A stretch of DNA of 64,000 bases from an uncultured Ruminococcus sp. (GCA_902768825.1 CACXMR010000009.1:41702-105701); one strand, 5' to 3'; positions 42,568-51,604 are shown, counted from the stretch's first letter. Notes: a model not told the origin generated them from the letters alone. Numbers and translations: made by a program.

Positions 42568-44349
42568 TTATTTTGTCAGATCACTCAGGTGATTCTTATA
42601 GCCCTTGCGGATGTGTGGATACATTATCAGGAATTTTACAGATTTATACATCAGCTTAAAGATATTTTTCCAAAGCTGAGATTTTTTCTGGACAGTTACA
42701 TACCCCTTACCTCTCGATAAGTCGTAGTGGAGCACTCTGCTGTGCTTGTAGAAATTCACTATCCGGCAGCCCGCAAGATCCGTCATAGAGTAATTGTCCT
42801 TATCCTTCCGGTAAAACACCTTTGGAATAAGATAACCATTCATGGAAAGAGCCTGTTTTTTGAGGCTTTCGGGCTCAGACAGGGCTTTGTCATACTTTTC
42901 ACGGTCAAAGCTCACTCCCTCCTGACTGAGAAGCTCCTCATCGCTGAGCAGCGGCTTGCAGGATGCCATAAGCTCCACATTGAGCGCCGCTGTATCGGTC
43001 TCAAGGAAATGCTTCCAACCCTTGAGGTAGTCGTCATAAGCACGGAAAATAATATCCGCCAGGAAATACCTCTGATAGACAGTCTGCTTCATGACGCTGA
43101 GTATCAGCTTGCGGACCTGAAACATTCCAAAGGGCTTCTGGTTGTTCACCGATGTCAGGATAAGCTCATTGCGCTTTATGTAATACTCCTGAAAGCCGTC
43201 ATACTTCCCCTCAAAATCATCATGCCAGACAGCAATTCCACCCAAGACGGCTATATGAGACGCACACCTGAGAGAATACTCGATATCGTCCTCCTTGACG
43301 AAAAACTGGAGAGGATAGCCGTGCTCCTTCTGCCATGACGCAGGAAAGCAGAAGAACCACCAGGCATTGTAGCTTCCCTCGGGATAGCTGACAGTGCCAA
43401 AAACATTCTCTCTGACAGTCATGTCCAGCCCCTTGCCTATAGAGGTGAGCCGTTTACCGTCCCAAAGTGCCCCCGCCTCATGCTGGGTCACACGGTCGCT
43501 AAGCAGCAGCATGGTGCCGCCTGCCGCAAGGTCGGAATATTCGTGACTCCTGAGCCTCATAAGAGAATAGACCCTTAACAGCATCTCGCAGTCAAGGACA
43601 ATATCATCATCCATAAAAAGTATATGGGTAAAACCCCTGCCGCTGTTCACTGCTTCACGATAACCCCTCGTAAAGCCTCCGCTGCCGCCGGTGTTGTCAT
43701 TGGGGATAAGGGTGACAAACCTATCCTCGATAGCAGCCCTGTCAAGGGTCCTGCCGTTATCCACAATGTAAAAATGTATATTCCCACTGTTAAAAACAGT
43801 GCTTCCTTCAAGGTATCTGCGTATCTCGCTGTGATTATGCAGGAGAAACTTCTCCCTGCGGTAGGTGCAGATCACTACAGCGATGTTTACGTCATTGGTC
43901 CTTTCGCTGCCGCAGAGGAACTCGCCGCCGTAAAGCTCTCCCTTCTCAGAGGACAGGGAAAAATAAACATTTTCATAGTCCTTTTCCAGCGCCCTGCTTA
44001 TATCCACAGTATGCTCAGAGACAGTGCTGATGTCGGCGCTCTCCTCCAAAACAAGCTCCTCACAAAAGCTCTCTCCTGCTCCCTTTACCCCAAAAACACG
44101 CAAAACAAAGAAACCGCAGACTCTCAGCCTCAATACCAGGGCTGACGGCTTGCAGTATTCCTTGTATCTTTTCAGCGGAAGTGAATTGAAATAGGTATCA
44201 AAGGTCACTGTGCCGCTGATATTCAGTTTTGTCTCCCCATCGCAGCGATGGACGGAGCCGCCGCTTATGCGGTAGTACAGCTCCGTTTTTTCACATATTT
44301 CCTTTCGTGGGAACAAAACGCTGCGAATCACCGATAATGAATCATTCAT
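42568..44349 (-). CDS. GlfT2-like galactofuranosyltransferase 2
   Basis: Paralogue of the protein at 31870, 593 residues. The order is the same: N-terminal beta domain with LNISGTVTFDTYFNSLPLKR, then VVICTYRREKFLLHN, the metal site LFMDDDIVLDCE, KEDDIEYSLR, and WHDDFEGKYDG. The C-terminal 200 residues are helical and end in a basic region (FLIMYPHIRKGYKNHL) that could lie on the membrane. It probably extends galactofuranan with a different linkage from paralogue 1. It is followed upstream, on the same strand, by glf (54 bases between them) and the DUF4422 gene. Confidence 0.85.
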   Translation of the reverse strand: MNDSLSVIRSVLFPRKEICEKTELYYRISGGSVHRCDGETKLNISGTVTFDTYFNSLPLKRYKEYCKPSALVLRLRVCGFFVLRVFGVKGAGESFCEELVLEESADISTVSEHTVDISRALEKDYENVYFSLSSEKGELYGGEFLCGSERTNDVNIAVVICTYRREKFLLHNHSEIRRYLEGSTVFNSGNIHFYIVDNGRTLDRAAIEDRFVTLIPNDNTGGSGGFTRGYREAVNSGRGFTHILFMDDDIVLDCEMLLRVYSLMRLRSHEYSDLAAGGTMLLLSDRVTQHEAGALWDGKRLTSIGKGLDMTVRENVFGTVSYPEGSYNAWWFFCFPASWQKEHGYPLQFFVKEDDIEYSLRCASHIAVLGGIAVWHDDFEGKYDGFQEYYIKRNELILTSVNNQKPFGMFQVRKLILSVMKQTVYQRYFLADIIFRAYDDYLKGWKHFLETDTAALNVELMASCKPLLSDEELLSQEGVSFDREKYDKALSEPESLKKQALSMNGYLIPKVFYRKDKDNYSMTDLAGCRIVNFYKHSRVLHYDLSRGKGYVTVQKKSQLWKNIFKLMYKSVKFLIMYPHIRKGYKNHLSDLTK

Positions 44350-44403
44350 CCAACATTCTCCAATTCAGAATGTCACAAAGGTTCTTCGACTGAGGACACC
44401 CTA

Positions 44404-45504
44404 TCAGTCACCAAACTCCTCAGCAACAGCAGCAAGTGCAACGTCGATAACCTTATCCATATCATAATACTTATAGTGACCGAGACGTCCGCCAAAGATA
44501 ACATCCGGAGTTGCGTCAGCAAGCTTTTTATACTCCTCATAGAGCTTGTTGTTCTTTTCGTTGTTGACAGGATAGTAAGGCTCTACGCCGGGCTTCCATT
44601 CTGAGGAATACTCTCTTGAAATGACAGTCTTGGGCTGTGTGCCAAACTCAAAGTGCTTGTGCTCGATGATCCTTGTGTAGGGCACCTCTCTCTCAGTGTA
44701 GTTTACCACTGCATTGCCCTGATAGTTGTCAGTATCAAGCACCTCTGTCTCGAATCGGACTGAGCGGTACTCCAGAACACCCAGCTTGTAGTCAAAGAAG
44801 CGGTCGATCTGACCTGTGAATACTGTCTTCTTTACCTTGTCTGCATTGTCCTTTATCCACTCGAAATAATCAGTGTTTGTGAGGACATCTATACCCTCAA
44901 GCATCTTCTCTACGATAGCCGTATAGCCGCCCATGGGTATGCCCTGATATCTTGCGTTGAAATAGTTATTGTCATAGGTAAAACGCAGAGGAAGTCTCTT
45001 GATAATAAATGCAGGAAGCTCAGTGCAGGAACGACCCCACTGCTTCTCGGTATAGCCCTTTACCAGCTTTTCATATACATCACGGCCCGCAAGGCTGAGA
45101 GCCTGCTCCTCAAGATTCTGAGGATCTGTTATGTTAAGGTCTGCGATCTGGTCTGCAATGATCTTCTTAGCCTCAGCGGGAGTTTTTATATTCCACATAC
45201 GGCTGAAGGTATTCATATTGAAGGGGAGGTTATAAAGCTCGTCCTTATAAACTGCTATCGGAGAGTTGATGTAGTTGTTGAATTCTGCAAACTGATTGAT
45301 ATAATCCCATACCTTCTTGTCGTTTGTATGGAAGATATGAGCGCCGTACTTGTGGACATTGATGCCCTCGACCTTTTCGCAGTAGATATTACCTGCGATG
45401 TGGTCCCTCTTATCGATAACAAGTACCTTCTTGCCTCTCTTGTTTGCTTCATAGGCAAAGATAGAACCAAAAAGTCCTGCGCCTACTACCAGATAATCGT
45501 ACAT
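44404..45504 (-). CDS. glf: UDP-galactopyranose mutase
   Basis: Flavoenzyme that converts UDP-Galp to UDP-Galf, the donor for galactofuranose polymers. The ATG at 45504 (MYDYLVVGAGLFGSIFAYEA) follows AAAGGAGTGGAACTAACA; 366 residues. Seen are the FAD-binding GAGLFG near residue 10, KYGAHIFHTND around 60, the lid region (EKQWGRSCTELPAFIIKRLP) and the C-terminal FGGRLGHYKYYDMDKVI. Its neighbours, two GlfT2-like enzymes, use the product. Confidence 0.96.
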   Translation of the reverse strand: MYDYLVVGAGLFGSIFAYEANKRGKKVLVIDKRDHIAGNIYCEKVEGINVHKYGAHIFHTNDKKVWDYINQFAEFNNYINSPIAVYKDELYNLPFNMNTFSRMWNIKTPAEAKKIIADQIADLNITDPQNLEEQALSLAGRDVYEKLVKGYTEKQWGRSCTELPAFIIKRLPLRFTYDNNYFNARYQGIPMGGYTAIVEKMLEGIDVLTNTDYFEWIKDNADKVKKTVFTGQIDRFFDYKLGVLEYRSVRFETEVLDTDNYQGNAVVNYTEREVPYTRIIEHKHFEFGTQPKTVISREYSSEWKPGVEPYYPVNNEKNNKLYEEYKKLADATPDVIFGGRLGHYKYYDMDKVIDVALAAVAEEFGD

Positions 45505-45615
45505 TGTTAGTTCCACTCCTTTATTATTTTGCAAAGCACCGATGCATCAAGCACCTATTGCACTGCTGTCGTATTGTTTGCTGCCCCGGATGCAGCTGTG
45601 CTCCCTGACTGCATA

Positions 45616-46503
45616 TCAGCCCTTGAGCTTGCGGAGTAACCCTCTCCTGCGGGAGCCCGGCGGACAAAGTCTGTAAAGGTTCTTGTCAAAGGAGAGATTC
45701 TTCTCCGTCACCCCGCCCACTGCGGCAAAGTGCGCCCTTGGCAGCTCCGCCCAGGGTATGTCTGTTTTGTTTTTCAGGTATGTCATATATATTCCGAAAA
45801 GCCTCTCAGCAAGCTTGCCCTGCTCTCTGGGATATTTGAAGCGTTCCGGCTTGCGTTTATCATATTCAAAAAGGATATCGAAAAGCCACTGGCTGTAGTC
45901 GCAGAAAAGCTCCCTATCCATAACAAACATATTACAGAAATATGAGTAGCTTTGTCCGAGATAAACCCCTGCGCTCTCAGAATAATCCGGATAAAGATCA
46001 TCTATAACGGCACACAACAGCGAAAGGTCGTCATAGCCCTTCCTGTCGTTCTTGTCATAGTATCTTGACACCGACTGATAGATATTCTCACTCAGGGGAG
46101 CGACTATGCGGTATCTTTTCATCAGGGAGCTGATTGTCTTATAATCTATCTTCAGCCGCCTGACGGCCTCAGCATCCGGCTCGTCAAATATGCGATACGG
46201 CTTCTTTGAGCGTCTTTTGTTATCACTGGCAAAGGGTGCTGTATCTGAAAAATCAAAGTATCTCCTCTGGTGCAATATACCGCCAAAGTCGAAATCGCAG
46301 TTTTTCCATGCCCAATACTGCACAGTCAGCTCGCAGTAGCTCGGGTTCAGCTCAGAGATGTTTTCACCCGCATCATCACAAAGCTCCAATTTCGGGTCGT
46401 CCTGAGAATAAAGAGCCGCACCTGCCGACACAGGAGCAAGAATATCGCCTATCCCGTCCGAGGCGCCCTTGAATACACTGATATATAGCTTTATTTTATT
46501 CAT
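45616..46503 (-). CDS. DUF4422 protein, capsule-type glycosyltransferase
   Basis: A 295-residue protein with the DUF4422 pattern: NKIKLYISVFKGASD at the start, ISELNPSYCELTVQYWAWKN, GILHQRRYFDFSD, YRIVAPLSENIYQSVSRYYD and SYFCNMFVMDRELFCDYSQW. The family occurs in capsule and exopolysaccharide loci and is treated as a glycosyltransferase. No membrane segment is seen. It precedes glf on the same strand by 111 bases and completes the galactofuranose group. Confidence 0.85.
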   Translation of the reverse strand: MNKIKLYISVFKGASDGIGDILAPVSAGAALYSQDDPKLELCDDAGENISELNPSYCELTVQYWAWKNCDFDFGGILHQRRYFDFSDTAPFASDNKRRSKKPYRIFDEPDAEAVRRLKIDYKTISSLMKRYRIVAPLSENIYQSVSRYYDKNDRKGYDDLSLLCAVIDDLYPDYSESAGVYLGQSYSYFCNMFVMDRELFCDYSQWLFDILFEYDKRKPERFKYPREQGKLAERLFGIYMTYLKNKTDIPWAELPRAHFAAVGGVTEKNLSFDKNLYRLCPPGSRRRGLLRKLKG

Positions 46504-46595
46504 AATTCATACCACGTTCTATTGTAGCATACTTTCTGACACAATTCAACTGTTTTTCCCGCACCGGCGAGCTGCCTGTCCCTACTACGTGCCGG

Positions 46596-46634
46596 AAAAA
46601 GGGCACATACACCGCAAAAGAGATGTATATGCCC
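46596..46634 (-). terminator. Terminator of the first lipoprotein gene
   Basis: On the minus strand GGGCATATACA pairs with TGTATGTGCCC around a 12-base loop and is followed by TTTTTCC. It lies 46 bases past the stop of the gene at 46680. Confidence 0.8.
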
Positions 46635-46679
46635 CATGCCTTTTGTCAAAAAACAGAGTACTGCCAATACTGCACCCTA

Positions 46680-47507
46680 TCAGCTCTTAACAAAATAACC
46701 GCCGTCAAAGGCTTCTGCGCTCATCCTGCCGTTGCTGTAGTGGAAATCCAACGTCTCGCCCACAAAGGTAATGTAGATAGTATCACCCTCGGCAGACCAC
46801 TGACCATCTGATACGGAGCTGGTCTCTCCGCTCATGCTCATGGTCATGCCGGCAACACCGCTGCTATCAAGTGTAAACACTATCTCCATGTTTAACATCT
46901 GAGCGATAGCCTGGGCATAGGACGCCTCTTCGGGAGACATTGAGCTAAAATCATATTCAAACTTCCATGTGCCTACATACTCCGGCATAACCCCGCCCTT
47001 GGGTTCAACATTCGAGTAAACATAGCTGCTGTCATCATCCCAGATGTCGCTGTCGTCGTCTAAGATATCGCTGTCGTCGTCTAAGATATCGCTGTCGTCG
47101 TCTAAGATATCGCTGTCATCATCCAAGATATCGCTGTCGTCATCCCAGATGTCGCTGCCATAACCGACACTCGGCTCACTTGCAGGGCCGGCTGACACAA
47201 CCTGGCTGCTCTCGACCTTGCTGATCTCGGGCGGAACAATGCTTACTTCTGAGCTTGTGTCAGAAACCGTAGAAACGACAGAAACAGGCTCCGTAGAGCT
47301 CTCAACTACGCTGCTCGCAGGTGTCACAATGCTGGACTGGGTGTCACTCTCAACAAGGGATTCTGTACTCCAGAGAAAAGGATTTGACACGCCGGAAGCA
47401 TCTGAACCTGAGTTTTGCTGACCGCCTCCGTTGTTACAGGCAGCCATACAAGCCACCATAGCCACAGAAAGTGCTGCCGCAAGGACGACTGTAAGTTTCT
47501 TTTTCAT
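46680..47507 (-). CDS. Lipoprotein of the GTW cluster with DDDSDIL repeats
   Basis: The ATG at 47507 is seven bases after AGGAGG; 275 residues. The signal peptide ends in MVACMAAC (lipidated Cys near 22, then NNGGGQQ). A Ser/Val-rich linker leads to a run of six DDDSDI(L/W) units encoded by 21-base repeats (47036-47160). The C-terminal beta domain follows (GTWKFEYDFSSMSPEEASYA, VFTLDSSGVAGMTM, GQWSAEGDTIYITF, and terminal YFVKS). The acidic repeat could bind calcium or act as a spacer. The end domain is shared with the next three genes. Confidence 0.8.
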   Translation of the reverse strand: MKKKLTVVLAAALSVAMVACMAACNNGGGQQNSGSDASGVSNPFLWSTESLVESDTQSSIVTPASSVVESSTEPVSVVSTVSDTSSEVSIVPPEISKVESSQVVSAGPASEPSVGYGSDIWDDDSDILDDDSDILDDDSDILDDDSDILDDDSDIWDDDSSYVYSNVEPKGGVMPEYVGTWKFEYDFSSMSPEEASYAQAIAQMLNMEIVFTLDSSGVAGMTMSMSGETSSVSDGQWSAEGDTIYITFVGETLDFHYSNGRMSAEAFDGGYFVKS

Positions 47508-47588
47508 CAAAAAACCTCCTTATTAAATTAAGCTTTGTGCCTGATACCCCCAAAATACTGAAAAACACCGCATCAGGCTCTTTCTTGA

Positions 47589-47618
47589 ATTATATATCAT
47601 TTTATGCAGGGGTGTCAA
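47589..47618 (-). promoter_or_regulatory. Promoter of GTW lipoprotein 46680
   Basis: TTGACA (47618-47613), 18 bases, TATAAT (47594-47589). The spacer ends AAAATGATA as in the promoter at 48430-48459. Confidence 0.8.
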
Positions 47619-47710
47619 CCTGTAAAGCCATATTATAACTTACAATTCTGTTATCACTCTCATATTATTATGTTAATCCACAGAAAAATCAGATTATTGC
47701 CGCTATATTA

Positions 47711-48343
47711 CTATTTTACGAAGCTCATGCCCTCATAGTTCACGCTTACAAGAGTATCCAGATAATAAACAAAGACCTCCGTAGCCTCTCCAATAACGAT
47801 ATAGATATAACCGTTCTGCACTCCCCATGCGCCCCGAACAGTGGCATCACCGTAGATTCCTGCAGCTGAACCGTCAAGGTTGAGCACGATGCTCGTGTGA
47901 GCCATTCTGTCCTCAGCGCTGCTCAGGTCGCTGCCTGACAGCTGTGTAGTGTCCAGCTTGAGGAACCATTTACCTACAAGATCATTTGGATGTGCCATCT
48001 GCTCAGTGCCATATGAAATAGAGCTTTCGGCGTTTGACGCTTCCACGCTTGATTCTGCCGCAGGCAAGGATGTTCCGCTTTCCGCAGGTGAAGGCCCTAT
48101 AATCTCAGATACTTCCGACGCAGAGGCAGCACTCTCCCCAGAGGACTGTTCCGCTGTGCTCACGGCTTCTGACTGACCGGCAGAACTGACATCGGTGGCT
48201 TCGGATATCTTCTCGCCCACAGAAGCCTCAGACGTCTTGTCCTGATCAGCCGTCTGTGTATTACATGATGCGGCAAAGCACACTGCCACAGACAGGGCAA
48301 GTATTGCAGCAAGCGTTTTTATTTTTTTATAATGCTCCTTCAT
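47711..48343 (-). CDS. Lipoprotein of the GTW cluster, Ser/Glu linker
   Basis: A 210-residue lipoprotein. The signal peptide ends in CFAASC (Cys at about 27, then NTQTADQ). An 80-residue linker rich in Ser, Glu and Ala is followed by the shared C-terminal domain (VGKWFLKLDTTQLSGSDL, TSIVLNLDGSAAGIYG, GAWGVQNGYIYIVIGE, ending SFVK). Transcribed from its own promoter at 48430-48459. Function unknown; the domain recalls small lipocalin-like binding barrels. Confidence 0.78.
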   Translation of the reverse strand: MKEHYKKIKTLAAILALSVAVCFAASCNTQTADQDKTSEASVGEKISEATDVSSAGQSEAVSTAEQSSGESAASASEVSEIIGPSPAESGTSLPAAESSVEASNAESSISYGTEQMAHPNDLVGKWFLKLDTTQLSGSDLSSAEDRMAHTSIVLNLDGSAAGIYGDATVRGAWGVQNGYIYIVIGEATEVFVYYLDTLVSVNYEGMSFVK

Positions 48344-48429
48344 AATCCACTCTCCGTTTTCGCTGATAATCTTTTATAGGGCAGCAGGCAATATCACTTC
48401 CCTGCTGGCCGCAAAATTCTTCCTGATAA

Positions 48430-48459
48430 ATTATATATCATTTTCCGAACAGCTGTCAA
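48430..48459 (-). promoter_or_regulatory. Promoter of GTW lipoprotein 47711
   Basis: TTGACA (48459-48454), 18 bases, TATAAT (48435-48430). The last nine spacer bases, AAAATGATA, and the bases after the -10 match those of the neighbouring paralogue's promoter. Confidence 0.8.
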
Positions 48460-48581
48460 CTGGAATAATCGGGAACACCAGACCAATCACTTACAAATTA
48501 TGCCTGACGGCTCAGCTCTCATATTGCCAATGCAAAAAGAAAAGCGGACACGTTTCCGCATCCGCTAAAGCTGACGTTGTA

Positions 48582-48989
48582 TTACTTTTTGATTATGCAG
48601 ATACAACCTGTTGCAGGAATAAACTTGCCGTCCTTGTAGGTATAGGTCGTGCTTCCTGCTCCGGCTGTGGTAGCACCAGTAGGATCGCTGATTGTCAGAG
48701 TGCCTTTTTCATATTTCCAGCTGCCCTGAAGCTTGTTTTCAGACTCACCCATCTTGGCAGAGACGATCAATACACCGTCCTCCTTAAACTCAAGCACAGC
48801 ATTCATGGCCTCAACCATCGACTTATACATTTCAGCCTCCTGATAGTTAGTCAAGCTGCTGTCCACCGTGAGACCCCACGTACCGACGATATTTACATCA
48901 TCTTTTCCTTCACTGATGCAGGCTGCCGCAGAAAAAACCAGCACAGCCGCCATAACAAGCAGGGCAAGAACTTTTCCTATCTTTTTCAC
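48582..48989 (-). CDS. Short lipoprotein of the GTW cluster
   Basis: A 135-residue protein. The signal peptide ends in FSAAAC (Cys near 24, then ISEGKDD). There is no long linker, and the beta domain begins at once (IVGTWGLTVDSSLTNYQEAE, LEFKEDGVLIVSAKMG, GSWKYEKGTLTISDPTGAT, ending CICIIKK). It is closest to the protein at 49048, shares the SDPTGA/TDPTGA segment with it, and is separated from it by 58 bases on the same strand, so the two are probably an operon. Confidence 0.78.
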   Translation of the reverse strand: MKKIGKVLALLVMAAVLVFSAAACISEGKDDVNIVGTWGLTVDSSLTNYQEAEMYKSMVEAMNAVLEFKEDGVLIVSAKMGESENKLQGSWKYEKGTLTISDPTGATTAGAGSTTYTYKDGKFIPATGCICIIKK

Positions 48990-49047
48990 TCTGACACACT
49001 CCTTACACGATCATATTTTATCTGTCCTGAGCAAAGCGCCAGCGCTA

Positions 49048-49482
49048 TTACTGCTTAACAAAAGGCATATACTCAGCGCCTGTGATAACAAGCTTGCCGT
49101 CAACGAGCTTCATTTCGCCTGAGCCCTCTGTTGCTGAAGCCTGCTGATTGAGTGCACCTGTAGGATCGGTTACCTTAACTGTTGTGCCGTCGAAGGTGTA
49201 TTCGCCCTCTGCAGCGCTTGACTGACCCATAGCTGATACATTGATCATTACCTTGCCGTTGTCAGCGAAGGTGAGGGACATATCCATAGCGCCCATAAGA
49301 GCCTCATACATTGAAGCCTGAGGCTTCATATCCTCAGGAAGCTTGCTTGAATCGAAGGTCATCTTCCATGTGCCAACGATAGAAGCTGCGCCGCTGCCGC
49401 CGTTGCCGCCGCAAGCTGCTGTTGCAAGAATCATGAATACTGCCAGGAAAACCACGATCATTGATTTACATACTTTTTTCAT
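49048..49482 (-). CDS. Short lipoprotein of the GTW cluster, first in its transcript
   Basis: A 144-residue protein with lipobox LATAAC (Cys near 24, then GGNGGSG). The domain reads IVGTWKMTFDSSKLPEDMK, MSLTFADNGKVMINVSAMG, GEYTFDGTTVKVTDPTGAL and ends YMPFVKQ. The AUG follows an AGAGGAG site. It is preceded by a promoter of the same layout as the other members. It probably originated the neighbouring copies by tandem duplication. Confidence 0.78.
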   Translation of the reverse strand: MKKVCKSMIVVFLAVFMILATAACGGNGGSGAASIVGTWKMTFDSSKLPEDMKPQASMYEALMGAMDMSLTFADNGKVMINVSAMGQSSAAEGEYTFDGTTVKVTDPTGALNQQASATEGSGEMKLVDGKLVITGAEYMPFVKQ

Positions 49483-49624
49483 TTTAATTTCTCCTCTATA
49501 TGTTTTTTACAAAAACCGACAAGAGCCGGTTAATGCCGGATAAATCAGAGATCATCGGAAGCCTCCGTCACAAAACAGCCCATTGAGCAAAAAGGAAGCA
49601 TATTCCAATAATCCCATCACAATA

Positions 49625-49654
49625 ATAATACAATAAATTAATATGAGATGTCAA
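49625..49654 (-). promoter_or_regulatory. Promoter of GTW lipoprotein 49048
   Basis: TTGACA (49654-49649), 18 bases, TATTAT (49630-49625), the same 18-base spacing as the two paralogous promoters. Confidence 0.7.
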
Positions 49655-49712
49655 CTAAACAAATCCGATTTTATACCAAATAAAATTACAATATTGTATC
49701 TTTTAAATAGCG

Positions 49713-50198
49713 TCATCCCGAATAAACGGTGGATTCTCCCCCGGCGGCGATGAACATATCCGCACTCAGCGCAACAGAAATGGATAATATTTCATCCTCA
49801 GGGACACATATATTCAGCTCATAGGCATCTCCGTATTTTGACCAGCATTTCTTCTGAGTCATTATCGGACTTTTATCAACATCAAACAGAGAAAACCTCC
49901 CTGTAGTAATATCCCCTGCAAATCTGTAGCAGCTTCCATATATCCTGAAGGAAAAGCAATCCCTGATAACCGGCAGGAGAATAAAAAAACCTGCCTGACA
50001 GCGTACAGTGAAATACCTCATGAGAAACTGCTTGTGATAAATTTCCGACACTGGAATTTCTGATGTATTCAATATCGTAATCCTCTGCTTGTTGCCTTCT
50101 GTCTCAACGTTAACCGTGTAGCGGCAGTCACCTGACTCGTCAAATATGCGAAACCCTGTCCCGTCATCTGAAAACACCCTCTTCACAAACAGCTTCAT
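49713..50198 (-). CDS. LURP-one-related (YxjI-like) protein
   Basis: A 161-residue protein matching the LURP-one/YxjI group of the tubby-like fold. It starts MKLFVKRVFSDDGTGFRIFD, continues through a beta series (YRFAGDITTGRFSLFDVDKS) and has the family-like IMTQKKCWSKYGDAYELNI followed by ADMFIAAGG. No signal peptide or membrane helix. Bacterial members have no settled function and may bind lipid. It is the third gene after Xre and ImmA on the same strand (44 bases from ImmA) and likely shares their control. Confidence 0.75.
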   Translation of the reverse strand: MKLFVKRVFSDDGTGFRIFDESGDCRYTVNVETEGNKQRITILNTSEIPVSEIYHKQFLMRYFTVRCQAGFFILLPVIRDCFSFRIYGSCYRFAGDITTGRFSLFDVDKSPIMTQKKCWSKYGDAYELNICVPEDEILSISVALSADMFIAAGGESTVYSG

Positions 50199-50242
50199 CT
50201 CTGCTTCACCTCCTGTTTATCTCCTTGGGAATAATCTGCCCC

Positions 50243-50680
50243 TCAGGCATTGAAGGTCTTGTCAGCCACCGACATGGGGATGTGGGCAATCTTTGAGATA
50301 TCCTCAGTCGTAACGGATTCAAGACCCGACAGCTCTGACATCTCACCCTCCATCAGGAGCCATGCGGCAAAGGAATCCGCCTCCCGCTCGAAGCGTGACA
50401 CACAAAAGTATGTATTCGTACTCAGATTAAGAGAATTAGTGCCCTTATGCAGCAGAACGTGACCAAGCTCGTGAGCCACGGTAAAACGTCTTTCGTAGTA
50501 TCCAAGAGCGCTGTTCAGGACAATAAAGGACATATCCTTCATCCTGACAGTAAAACCGTTTACAGAGGCAGGAAGCTCCTGATCCACAACCGTTATGCCC
50601 AGCCTGTCACAGAGAGCAAAGGGATCAGCTATATGATATCTGCCGATCAGCTCCCTTACATACTGTCTGATCTTATCCAT
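50243..50680 (-). CDS. ImmA/IrrE family metallopeptidase
   Basis: A 145-residue zinc peptidase of the COG2856 group. The zinc motif HELGH lies in FTVAHELGHVLLHKGT at about residues 70-85, and a Glu-containing helix (EREADSFAAWLLM, near 105) supplies the third ligand. Members paired with an Xre repressor cut or inactivate that repressor on a signal such as DNA damage, as in ICEBs1 or the IrrE/DdrO system. Here the Xre gene lies 57 bases upstream on the same strand, so that role is likely. Confidence 0.9.
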   Translation of the reverse strand: MDKIRQYVRELIGRYHIADPFALCDRLGITVVDQELPASVNGFTVRMKDMSFIVLNSALGYYERRFTVAHELGHVLLHKGTNSLNLSTNTYFCVSRFEREADSFAAWLLMEGEMSELSGLESVTTEDISKIAHIPMSVADKTFNA

Positions 50681-50737
50681 AATATTCCAATTATCCTCCG
50701 ATCATATTTCAGCGGTCATAATAAGCCTTCCGACTGC

Positions 50738-51130
50738 TCAGACGCCGCCCTCGATTTTTCTTCTGTGCTGCTGCTGTGCAATGGCAGCCACCACCCTGAT
50801 GGCATCAATGATCTTCATTCTGTCCTCACTGTTAAGCGGCACTCCGTCAAACATAAGCCCCTCCTCACTGGTAAGGCGTCTTGTAAATTCATCAAAAACC
50901 TCAGATACCTCGACACTGCTTTCCGATACAGCTTTTTCCGAACCAATAAAATAATCCCCGCTTACGCCAAAAATCCCGCACAGCTTTGAAAGAATCCTGC
51001 TGTCAGGCTCTCTCCTGTCCTGCTCGTACATTCCCACCGCCGACGGTGATATCCCCAGTCTTCCTGCAAGCTCCGACTGTGTGAGCCCCGCCTGCTTTCT
51101 GAGCTGCTTTATCTTGCTTCCCAATGTCAT
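50738..51130 (-). CDS. Xre-family repressor paired with ImmA
   Basis: A 130-residue regulator; the ATG at 51130 is nine bases after TTGGAGGG, and a longer upstream frame has no such site. The helix-turn-helix is GSKIKQLRKQAGLTQSELAG then SPSAVGMYEQDRREPDSRIL (residues about 4-60). The rest (about 70-125) is a charged region likely used for dimerisation and as the ImmA target. It probably binds the TACAC-N5-GTGTA dyads, one of which lies 79 bases before its start. Confidence 0.88.
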   Translation of the reverse strand: MTLGSKIKQLRKQAGLTQSELAGRLGISPSAVGMYEQDRREPDSRILSKLCGIFGVSGDYFIGSEKAVSESSVEVSEVFDEFTRRLTSEEGLMFDGVPLNSEDRMKIIDAIRVVAAIAQQQHRRKIEGGV

Positions 51131-51208
51131 TGTGATCCCTCCAAGGCTGCGATCCGGGACATCCTCTGATGTCTGATATCCTGACCAGCTATCTGACTGC
51201 ATTATACC

Positions 51209-51221
51209 ACACGATTAGTGT
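51209..51221. promoter_or_regulatory. Operator-like dyad 1 (ACAC-GATTA-GTGT)
   Basis: First of three copies of an ACAC-N5-GTGT dyad, in the promoter region of the Xre gene. Flanks are less symmetric than in the other two. Confidence 0.6.
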
Positions 51222-51436
51222 AATTTCAAGGGGTAATATGTAAATAATAAAATACTTTATCTATAATGTTCCATTTATTGTACTATCGAAATTTTGTTCG
51301 ATTTTCCTATTGATTTTTTTAGAAAATGGGCTATAATTATACTTATACAGGTCAAATCAGGAAGAAAAAGTGGACAATTCCACGAAAATCAGCAGATTAG
51401 TTCCTGAAATGACCGTCAGTTTTTTTATCGTTTATC

Positions 51437-51451
51437 TACACGGTTTGTGTA
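51437..51451. promoter_or_regulatory. Operator-like dyad 2 (TACAC-GGTTT-GTGTA)
   Basis: Second copy, with symmetric outer T and A. It sits in the middle of the 474-base divergent gap 51131-51604, which otherwise shows only AT-rich sequence and a GTGG/CCAC hairpin near 51370. Confidence 0.65.
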
Positions 51452-51574
51452 TTTCTGCTGAGTTTATACACAGACCATAAAACATATCCTTTCTGAAAGC
51501 CGGGTGAGAAGCATATTGACATAATCAACAGTAATACCGTATAGTTGAAGCCGTATATTTTTTTACATCGACAT

Positions 51575-51589
51575 TACACGCATTGTGTA
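51575..51589. promoter_or_regulatory. Operator-like dyad 3 (TACAC-GCATT-GTGTA)
   Basis: Third copy, ending 15 bases before the ATG of the rightward gene at 51605, so a bound repressor would block its transcription or translation start region. Confidence 0.65.
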
Positions 51590-51604
51590 GAAAGAGAGGT
51601 CAAA

